This document shows positions 1 through 5,406 of a DNA stretch of 7,263 bases, one piece after another. How positions within the stretch are numbered: the first letter of the stretch is position 1; the number at the start of each line of letters is the position of its first letter. Origin of the DNA: Halomonas sp. (GTDB taxonomy: Bacteria; Pseudomonadota; Gammaproteobacteria; Pseudomonadales; Halomonadaceae); contig PWIZ01000369.1 of NCBI GenBank assembly GCA_003560175.1, forward strand, positions 1-7,263, given 5' to 3'. The translations under genes were made by a program, and so were the position numbers. Under the pieces are notes generated by a model. That model had not been told where the DNA came from. It made no database searches and saw only the letters and a program-made list of their open reading frames with translations.

Positions 1-2
1 CC

Positions 3-383
3 TACAAATATGGCATCGTCGATACTGGTGGACAGACTCCCGCCCCGGGCGAGTCGCGTCCACTGGATGGCGTCGTGGAGAAGCCGGCGGTCGCGGACGC
101 GCCCTCCAATCTGGCCGTCATCGGACGCTACGCGCTGCCGGGCAGTATCTTCCAGCTGCTGGCCGAGACGCCCCCCGGGGCCGGCGGCGAGGTCCAGCTC
201 ACCGACGCCATCGAGACCCTTAGGCAACGCGAGGGTGCCGATGCTTTCTGCATGCGCGGCAAGACCTACGACTGTGGCCATCAGCTTGGCTACCTGGAGG
301 CGATCCTCGCCTATGGGCGGCGGCATGCCCGCTACGGTGAAGGCTTCCGTGAGCTTATCACCCGCTATGCCGGCGAGGTCTGA
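3..383 (+). CDS. galU: UTP-glucose-1-phosphate uridylyltransferase, C-terminal part (5' end outside window)
   Basis: GalU joins UTP and glucose-1-phosphate to give UDP-glucose and pyrophosphate in the cytoplasm, supplying nucleotide sugar for lipopolysaccharide, capsule and trehalose synthesis. Only the last 126 codons are present, and the frame is open from base 3 with no start in view. The visible part matches the C-terminal half of the family. It opens with YKYGIVD, then an APGES turn, then GVVEKP carrying the conserved lysine of the sugar-phosphate site. NLAVIGRYALP, the TPPGAGGEVQLTDAI segment (acidic/Gln residues typical of the family) and GKTYDCGHQLGYLEA follow. The protein ends at a TGA (381-383), four bases before the next ATG, so the two genes are probably co-transcribed. 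Family proteins are about 280-300 residues, so somewhat under half is seen. Identification is from remembered E. coli and Pseudomonas GalU motifs and is very secure. Confidence 0.96.
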   Translation, partial: YKYGIVDTGGQTPAPGESRPLDGVVEKPAVADAPSNLAVIGRYALPGSIFQLLAETPPGAGGEVQLTDAIETLRQREGADAFCMRGKTYDCGHQLGYLEAILAYGRRHARYGEGFRELITRYAGEV

Positions 384-387
384 GGCC

Positions 388-1674
388 ATGCGTGTACTAA
401 TATATGGCAGCGAGCTGGCCGCGGCCACCGCCGCCGCCGCGCTCTCCTCAGTGGGTCACCGCGTCACCTGGCTGCCCCATCAGGATACCCCCTGGGCGCA
501 GCTCGAGCACGCCGATTGGCTGAGGCGCGAACCCCGCCTGCTGGCCCAGCTTGCCGAGGCGCTTGACAGCGGCAGCCTGCAGATCATCGACGGCCTCGAA
601 GCGGCACACCCCGGCAGTCAGGAGGTGGTCTGGCTGTCCGTCTCGCCCGGGCAGCGCAGTGACCTGGGCGAGCTGCTGGGGGCGCTATCTGGCAACCCGG
701 GCGAGCTGCTGGTGGTCAACAACTCTACCTTTCCGGTGGGCGAGACCGAGCGCCTGGAGGCCCAGCTTGGCGGCAGGGGCCGGACGGTCTCCCTGCCGGA
801 CCTGCTGGAAGAGGGCCGCGCCTGGGACACCTTTACCCGACCCGTGCGCTGGCTGCTGGGCTGCGACGATACCGCCGCCGAGGCGCGGATGCGCGAGCTG
901 CTGCGGGCCTTCAATCGCCGCAGCGAGGTGATCCAGCGGATGCCGCGCCGCGCCGCCGAGCTCACCAAGCTGGCCATCAACGGCATGCTGGCCACCCGCA
1001 TCAGCTACATGAACGAGATGGCCGGCCTGGCCGACAGCCTGGGTGTCGACGTGGAGTATGTGCGCCAGGGCATGGGCGCAGACTCGCGCATCGGCTACGA
1101 GTATCTCTACCCGGGCTGCGGCTTCGGCGGTCCCAACTTCTCCCGGGACCTGATGCGCCTGGCCCACGTCCAGTCCGCCAGCGGACGCCGCTCGGCCCTG
1201 CTCGAACAGGTGCTCGATATCAACGAGCACAAGCAGGAGACGCTGTTCCGCAAGCTGTGGGCCCACTTCCACGGGAGGCTGGAGGGGCGCACCGTTGCCG
1301 TCTGGGGTGCCGCCTTCAAGCCCGGTACGGCGCGTATCGATCATGCCCCCGTGCTGCGCCTGCTGCGTGCCCTCTGGGCCGAGGGGGTGAAGGTGCGTCT
1401 CCACGATCCCGCGGCGATTCCGGCACTGCTGGAGGAGGTGGGCGAGCAGCCGCTGCTGGAGGTGTTCGATGGCGACCCCCATCTCGCCTGCGAGGGGGCC
1501 TGCGCGCTGATGCTGGTGACCGAATGGAAGGTCTACTGGAATCCCGACTGGGAACGGCTGGCCGCCCTGCTGAGCGATGACCTGTTGCTGGATGGCCGCA
1601 ACATCTTCGATCCGGGATGGGTTGCCGCTCAAGGGCTGCACTATCGGGGGATCGGCCGCCGCGCGGATCCCTGA
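388..1674 (+). CDS. Degenerate UDP-glucose/GDP-mannose dehydrogenase family protein (probable pseudoenzyme)
   Basis: A 428-residue protein with the full three-part family layout: N-terminal Rossmann domain (about 1-185), central helical domain (about 186-285) and C-terminal Rossmann domain (about 295-420). Recognisable family segments are NSTFPVG (112-118), ELTKLAIN with K194 and N198, GADSRIG (230-236), AAFKPGT (308-314), TEWKVYWNPDWERL and DGRNIFDP. Active enzymes oxidise UDP-glucose to UDP-glucuronate with two NAD+, using a cysteine in GGSCFPKD. Here that segment reads GGPNFSRD, with Asn250 in place of the cysteine, although Asp254 is kept. The first nucleotide loop, normally GxGxxG, is G7-S-E-L-A-A12. 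PEFLxEG has become PDLLEEG (137-143), and the arginine of the DDxRxSP-type motif is Asp318. The start is the ATG at 388, which opens the Rossmann strand MRVLIYG. An in-frame extension to base 10 only re-reads galU. A GCGAGG stands about 10 bases upstream. The reading frame is intact, so this looks like a maintained protein. Family membership is secure; dehydrogenase activity is doubtful. Confidence 0.9.
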   Translation: MRVLIYGSELAAATAAAALSSVGHRVTWLPHQDTPWAQLEHADWLRREPRLLAQLAEALDSGSLQIIDGLEAAHPGSQEVVWLSVSPGQRSDLGELLGALSGNPGELLVVNNSTFPVGETERLEAQLGGRGRTVSLPDLLEEGRAWDTFTRPVRWLLGCDDTAAEARMRELLRAFNRRSEVIQRMPRRAAELTKLAINGMLATRISYMNEMAGLADSLGVDVEYVRQGMGADSRIGYEYLYPGCGFGGPNFSRDLMRLAHVQSASGRRSALLEQVLDINEHKQETLFRKLWAHFHGRLEGRTVAVWGAAFKPGTARIDHAPVLRLLRALWAEGVKVRLHDPAAIPALLEEVGEQPLLEVFDGDPHLACEGACALMLVTEWKVYWNPDWERLAALLSDDLLLDGRNIFDPGWVAAQGLHYRGIGRRADP

Positions 1675-1703
1675 AGGCATTCGGGAAGCTCTCGGCATAT
1701 GCA

Positions 1704-1737
1704 AGCGGCCCCGCCTATGGCGGGGCCGCTCGTTTTT
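1704..1737 (+). terminator. Intrinsic terminator after the galU-dehydrogenase pair
   Basis: A perfect 12-bp GC-rich inverted repeat has arms 1704-1715 (AGCGGCCCCGCC) and 1719-1730, with a 3-base TAT loop. It is followed by CG and five T residues (1733-1737). It lies 29 bases past the dehydrogenase stop and is a textbook rho-independent terminator for rightward transcription. Read leftward, the hairpin also follows the sodB stop (34 bases beyond base 1772), but no T run comes after it on that strand, so stopping of sodB transcripts there would be weaker. Confidence 0.93.
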
Positions 1738-1771
1738 GCTGGTCGGCAATGTCGCCCAACGCGCTCGCCGA

Positions 1772-2353
1772 TCAGTCGGCGAAGTTCTGGGCGACGAACT
1801 CCCAGTTCAGCACATTCCACACGCTCTCCAGGTACTTGGGGCGTGCGTTGCGGTGGTCGATGTAGTAGGCATGCTCCCAGACATCGATGGTCATCAGCGG
1901 AACCTGGCCGTGGGCGACCGGTGTATCGGCGTTGCTGGTATTGACGATGTCGACGCCGCCGTCCTCGGTCTTGATCAACCAGGTCCAGCCGGAGCCAAAG
2001 TTGGCCACGGCACTGGCATTGAAGGTCGCCTTGAACCTGTCGAAGGAGCCGAACTTGGCGTTGATGGCCTCGGCGAGGGAGCCGGAGGGCTCGCCGCCGC
2101 CGTTGGGCGCCAGGCAATGCCAGTAAAAGGTGTGGTTCCACACCTGGGCCGCCTGGTTGAACAGGCCGCCGGAGGAGGACTTGATGATCTCTTCCAGAGA
2201 CTTGCCTGCATACGCTGTGCCGTCGATCAGCTCGTTGAGCTTGGTCACGTAAGCCTGATGGTGTTTGCCGTAGTGGTACTCGAGGGTCTCGGCGGAGATG
2301 TGCGGCTCCAGAGCATTCTTGTCATAGGGCAGGGCGGGCAGTTCAAATGCCAT
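1772..2353 (-). CDS. sodB: Superoxide dismutase, iron type
   Basis: A 193-residue cytoplasmic Fe superoxide dismutase, which converts superoxide to oxygen and hydrogen peroxide. The length equals that of E. coli SodB. The N-terminal helical hairpin starts MAFELPALPYDKNALEPHIS, and the metal ligands are His27 (in LEYHYGKHH), His74 (in WNHTFYW), Asp157 and His161 (in DVWEHAYYID). Gln70, in AAQVWNH, sits where iron enzymes carry the outer-sphere glutamine, and SNADTP (140-145) is also of the iron type, so iron is favoured over manganese. There is no signal peptide. The start at 2353 has a good ribosome site (GAGGAG, 2361-2366 on the minus strand). The gene is transcribed away from the coiled-coil gene and towards the galU-side terminator, so it is probably a single-gene unit. 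In enteric bacteria and pseudomonads sodB is down-regulated by iron-starvation small RNAs; I cannot see such a site here by eye. Confidence 0.98.
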   Translation of the reverse strand: MAFELPALPYDKNALEPHISAETLEYHYGKHHQAYVTKLNELIDGTAYAGKSLEEIIKSSSGGLFNQAAQVWNHTFYWHCLAPNGGGEPSGSLAEAINAKFGSFDRFKATFNASAVANFGSGWTWLIKTEDGGVDIVNTSNADTPVAHGQVPLMTIDVWEHAYYIDHRNARPKYLESVWNVLNWEFVAQNFAD

Positions 2354-2477
2354 TCAGGTTCTCCTCGATCTTGCGATGATTCACAGCGGTCGTCCATGGC
2401 GATGTTCCTCGCCTGGACTCGAAGGGGCCGCTTCGTTGGCGGCATCCCGTGCGCCGTGGGGTAAAAAACCCTTACAC

Positions 2478-2492
2478 TACAGCGACGCTGTA
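2478..2492. promoter_or_regulatory. 15-base palindrome in the sodB / coiled-coil gene intergenic region
   Basis: TACAGCGACGCTGTA is a perfect inverted repeat of two 7-base arms around a central A (2485). It lies just downstream of the candidate sodB start point and about 80 bases upstream of the rightward gene. It could be an operator for a dimeric regulator or a small hairpin in the sodB leader. No known regulator is recognised: the half-sites are ACAG then CTGT, the reverse order of a LexA box. The rest of the 2354-2572 gap shows no gene or terminator, only a short GGGT-A5-ACCC repeat at 2459-2471. Confidence 0.35.
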
Positions 2493-2506
2493 CAGGGTGC
2501 CGCGGA

Positions 2507-2535
2507 AGCATAGCATCCGTCACAGGGAGCACCAA
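2507..2535 (-). promoter_or_regulatory. Candidate sigma70 promoter for sodB
   Basis: On the minus strand a TTGGTG (-35, bases 2535-2530) is followed after exactly 17 bases by TATGCT (-10, bases 2512-2507). A TG one base upstream of the -10 (2515-2514) makes an extended -10 element. The match to consensus is 3 of 6 in the -35 and 4 of 6 in the -10, with ideal spacing. Initiation would fall near base 2500, giving a sodB leader of roughly 145 bases. The call was made by eye and there may be another promoter nearer the gene. Confidence 0.4.
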
Positions 2536-2572
2536 TTCTGCCCCGCGTCCACCGCCAGAAAAGGAGTTAACC

Positions 2573-3484
2573 ATGGCTGATCGCCATGACGACCGTCGCC
2601 ATGCCGCCGCCATCGTACCCGATCCCGAGGCCAGCCTGGCGTCTCAGCGCCGGCGCGGGCCGCCGCCCCCCAGGGTGTGGCCGCTGTGGTTGCTGTTGCT
2701 TGGCCTGGCCGCCGCCGGGGGAGGGGTGGGCTACCTGGCCTGGGAGGAGCGAGAGCGGTTGGACACCGAGCTGGCTCGGCTCGCGGGTGAGCTGTCCAAC
2801 GTCCACGCGCGCTTCGATGCCGCCATCGGCGAGAGCGATGCACTGACCGACATCGAGGAACGCCTGACTGCCCAGGCGCGCCGCGACGAGGCCCATGATG
2901 GCCTGTTGGCAGTGCTCGAAGAGGATCTTGCCGCGGGATTGAGCGCTCAGGAGACACGCCAGGAAGCCCTGCAGCGGCGCCTGGTTCGTATTGCCGAGGC
3001 CGCCGCCACACGGGAAGCGATGCTGGCGGCGACTCAGGTCTCACTGGATTCCCTGGAACGCGCCGGTGTCGAGGGGCGCGCCGCCCTGGGGGATGCCCTG
3101 GAGACCCTGCGCACCCGGCTGGACGATCTGCTCGAGTCTCAGGCGCGAGAGAGCCAGCGTCTGGCGGAGCTCGACGAGCGGCTCGACGGACTGGCCGCCG
3201 AGGCAGGTCAGGACGAGATCATCGAGCGCCTCGCGGCAGACCAGCAGACACTGTCCGAACGACTCGCTGAATCAAGGGAAGCCGCCGAGCGGGAGCGTCA
3301 GACCCTTGAGGAGCGCCTGGCCGCACTGGGGAGAGAGGTTGAAGCCCTGGCAGAGGCAAGAGATGATGAGACCAGAGATGATGAGGTCCTGGCGGCGCGC
3401 CTTGCCTCGCTCGAGATGGAGGTCGGCGAACTGCGACGTACCCAGCTTGCATTCAGCGCGCGCCTCGAGGCCCTGCGTCCCTGA
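2573..3484 (+). CDS. Single-pass membrane protein with a long periplasmic coiled coil, function unknown
   Basis: A 303-residue protein I cannot name. The N-terminal tail (1-34) is polar and carries an RRR cluster and a proline run (RRRGPPPPR, 26-34). One membrane segment (about 35-57, VWPLWLLLLG onward) follows. From about 58 to the end it is almost entirely Ala/Glu/Arg/Leu/Gln/Asp in heptad-like order, as expected for a long coiled coil. There is no cysteine and no enzyme motif. By the positive-inside rule the short tail is cytoplasmic and the coil periplasmic. The ATG at 2573 has a strong ribosome site (AAGGAG, 2561-2566). An imperfect 15-base duplication adds a second RDDE near residue 268. 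The gene is followed 56 bases later by tamA, on the same strand and with no terminator between, so they may share a transcript. A TAM-related or cell-envelope role is inference only. Automated pipelines might mislabel it as SMC-like because of its composition. Confidence 0.88.
   Translation: MADRHDDRRHAAAIVPDPEASLASQRRRGPPPPRVWPLWLLLLGLAAAGGGVGYLAWEERERLDTELARLAGELSNVHARFDAAIGESDALTDIEERLTAQARRDEAHDGLLAVLEEDLAAGLSAQETRQEALQRRLVRIAEAAATREAMLAATQVSLDSLERAGVEGRAALGDALETLRTRLDDLLESQARESQRLAELDERLDGLAAEAGQDEIIERLAADQQTLSERLAESREAAERERQTLEERLAALGREVEALAEARDDETRDDEVLAARLASLEMEVGELRRTQLAFSARLEALRP
3359..3388 (+). repeat. Imperfect 15-base tandem duplication inside the coiled-coil gene
   Basis: AGAGATGATGAG occurs at 3359-3370 and again at 3374-3385, a 15-base period whose last three bases differ (ACC versus GTC). 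It encodes RDDET then RDDEV (residues 263-272). The frame is kept, but five residues are added to a seven-residue heptad pattern. Confidence 0.85.
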
Positions 3485-3526
3485 TACAGGCAAGTCGACA
3501 GGACATGAAGACGAGTTGCACGGAAC

Positions 3527-3531
3527 GAAGG
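3527..3531 (+). promoter_or_regulatory. Ribosome binding site that decides the tamA start
   Basis: GAAGG lies 9 bases before the ATG at 3541. The upstream in-frame ATG at 3505 has only AGG two bases away, and it would put 12 extra polar residues (MKTSCTERRRQA) in front of an otherwise normal signal peptide. The 3541 start is therefore preferred. Confidence 0.6.
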
Positions 3532-3540
3532 CGGCAAGCA

Positions 3541-5406
3541 ATGGAGAATCCTGTGGGAAGACGCCTGAGCACCGCGACTCTGGTCGCCGCCCTTGCTCTG
3601 ATGCCGGGCTGGGCCATTGCACTGGATGTGCGCATCGACGGCATCGACGGCAACGTGGCCGACAACATCCGCTACCACCTGGGCGGGCTGGACACCGTCC
3701 AGTTCAGTCGCGCCCGGGTCGAGGGTGAGACGCAGCGCCGCGCCCGGGAAGCGATGAGGGTCTACGGCTACTATGAACCCGATATCCAGCTGCGTCTGGA
3801 TGAGCGAGACCCACCGCGCCACATCGAACTGACGATCGACCCCGGTCCACGCGTTCGCATCGAGAGCCTCTCCTTTCGACTGGACGGAGATGCCAGCCAG
3901 GATCCGCCCTTCCAGGAGGCCATCGATGCCTTTCCCCTTGCCGAGGGTGACCCCCTAGTACACGCTCCCTACGATCGGTTGCGGGCGCGGCTGGCGAACC
4001 TGGCTCTGGAGCGGGGCTACTTCGACTGGCGCTTCACCGACCGCCGCATGGAGGTGCGTCCCTTCGCCGAGAGCGCGCGACTCTACCTCGCCCTGGATAG
4101 CGGCCCTCGCTATCGCTTCGGCGATGTCACCCTCAGCGGCAGCCACATTGAGCACCAGCGGCTGCGTAACCTGTTGACCTTCGCCCCTGGCGACCCCTAT
4201 CTGGCTGGCGAACTCGCCCGCTACAACCAGCGTCTGGGCCAGACCCGCTGGTTCGGTTCAGTCACCGTGCGCCCACGGCTGATGGAGGGCGAACCGCTGT
4301 TCCGCGACGCGGACCTCGACGACGCCGACGACTGGTGGGGGGAGCTGGATGCCTCCCCTGTGCAAGCCGACACGCCGACCCTGCAGATGGCGGCGGTGGA
4401 TGCCGCCGCAGCGTTGGTAAGGCGCGGCCCCCCCGAGGTGCCTATCGACGTCGCCGTCACACCGGCCGATCGCCACCAGTTCGAGGTGGGGGTGGGCTAT
4501 GCCACCGACGTTGGGCCGCGGCTGCGTTTCTCCTGGGACCAACCATGGATCAATCGCTATGGCCACGGGCTGGACCACGACCTCTTCATCTCTGCACCGG
4601 AGCAGCGCTTTTCTGGCGTCTACAGCATGCCGCTGGAGGATCCGCTGCGCGACAGCTACCGCTTTCAGTACGGCTTTCGCCATCGCGACAACCAGGACAC
4701 CAGCTCCCTGGAGGCAACCCTCGAGGGCGCGCGGCGCTGGGAGTTCGACAACCGCTGGGTGCAGACGCTCTACCTGCGTACCACCTTCGAGGACTTCACC
4801 CAGGGGGGCGACGACGAACAGGTATTGATTCTCTATCCCGGTATCAGCTGGTCGCGGACTCGCACCCGCAATCCCACCTTTCCCACCTGGGGAGATCGCC
4901 AGCGCATCGCCTTCGAGGTCTCCGACGGCATGTGGGGCTCGGACGTCGATTTCCTGCGCATGACCGGCGAGACCCAGTGGATCCGCATGTTCGGCGACGA
5001 CACCCGCCTGGTCACCGGCATGGGTATCGGCGCCATGGAGACCGATGACTTCAACAAGGTTCCCCCGTCGCTGCGCTTCTTCACCGGCGGCGACCGCAGC
5101 GTGCGGGGTTACGCCTACGAGAGCCTGTCACCACGCAACGAAGAGGGGAAACTGACCGGCGGCCAGCAGCTCTTCACCGCCACCGCCGAACTGCAGCGGC
5201 GAATGACCGGCGACTGGTGGGGCGCGGCCTTCGTCGATACCGGCGATGCCTTCGCGGACTGGGGCCCCGATGGTCTCAATACCGGTGCCGGTCTCGGGGT
5301 GCGCTGGATCTCCCCGGTAGGCCCCATCCGTTTCGATATCGCTCACCCCTTCGACGACGAGGACAATGCGTGGCGCATCCACTTCGCCATCGGTCCAGAG
5401 TTTTGA
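3541..5406 (+). CDS. tamA: Translocation and assembly module outer-membrane protein TamA (Omp85 family)
   Basis: A 621-residue outer-membrane protein, partner of TamB. It forms a C-terminal 16-strand barrel with three periplasmic POTRA domains and is implicated in outer-membrane protein assembly. The signal peptide is about residues 1-27, ending PGWAIA before LDVRIDG. POTRA1 is about 28-105, POTRA2 about 106-189 (with DPGPRVRIESL at its entry) and POTRA3 about 190-310. The barrel begins near EVGVGYATDVGPR (315-327), and the match to E. coli TamA is strong: PWINRYGHGL, SAPEQ, DFTQG, YPGISWSRTRTR, WGSDVDF, KVPPSLRFFTGGDRSVRGY and GVRWISPVGPI. VRGY (521-524) is the Omp85 lid-loop signature. The chain ends in Phe, usual for barrel proteins. 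It is about 45 residues longer than E. coli TamA, largely through an acidic stretch at about 247-299 in POTRA3. The stop overlaps the tamB start. No promoter is seen in the 56-base gap upstream. Confidence 0.96.
   Translation: MENPVGRRLSTATLVAALALMPGWAIALDVRIDGIDGNVADNIRYHLGGLDTVQFSRARVEGETQRRAREAMRVYGYYEPDIQLRLDERDPPRHIELTIDPGPRVRIESLSFRLDGDASQDPPFQEAIDAFPLAEGDPLVHAPYDRLRARLANLALERGYFDWRFTDRRMEVRPFAESARLYLALDSGPRYRFGDVTLSGSHIEHQRLRNLLTFAPGDPYLAGELARYNQRLGQTRWFGSVTVRPRLMEGEPLFRDADLDDADDWWGELDASPVQADTPTLQMAAVDAAAALVRRGPPEVPIDVAVTPADRHQFEVGVGYATDVGPRLRFSWDQPWINRYGHGLDHDLFISAPEQRFSGVYSMPLEDPLRDSYRFQYGFRHRDNQDTSSLEATLEGARRWEFDNRWVQTLYLRTTFEDFTQGGDDEQVLILYPGISWSRTRTRNPTFPTWGDRQRIAFEVSDGMWGSDVDFLRMTGETQWIRMFGDDTRLVTGMGIGAMETDDFNKVPPSLRFFTGGDRSVRGYAYESLSPRNEEGKLTGGQQLFTATAELQRRMTGDWWGAAFVDTGDAFADWGPDGLNTGAGLGVRWISPVGPIRFDIAHPFDDEDNAWRIHFAIGPEF

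Noticed and set aside
10..387. In-frame upstream extension of the dehydrogenase-like gene to base 10
   Set aside because: It re-reads galU in another frame as an Arg/Pro/Ser-rich sequence with no family match. The Rossmann strand begins exactly at the ATG at 388.
1704..1737. The hairpin as a full bidirectional terminator for sodB as well
   Set aside because: On the minus strand the hairpin is followed by TTGCATATGCC rather than a T run, so only rightward termination is well supported.
685..1749. Long minus-strand open frame of 354 codons opposite the dehydrogenase-like gene
   Set aside because: It is antisense to a recognised gene in GC-rich DNA, crosses the terminator hairpin and has no recognisable domain, so it is a codon-bias shadow.
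1577..2464. Plus-strand open frame of 295 codons across the terminator and opposite sodB
   Set aside because: It runs antisense through the whole of sodB and through a perfect terminator, and its product has only low-complexity Gly/Val-rich sequence.
2478..2495. LexA (SOS) box in the sodB upstream region
   Set aside because: A LexA box needs CTGT-N8-ACAG. Here the arms are ACAG then CTGT with 5 bases between, so orientation and spacing are wrong.
3505..3540. Upstream ATG at 3505 as the tamA start
   Set aside because: It has a poor ribosome site, and the added polar residues would precede an otherwise well-formed signal peptide starting at 3541.
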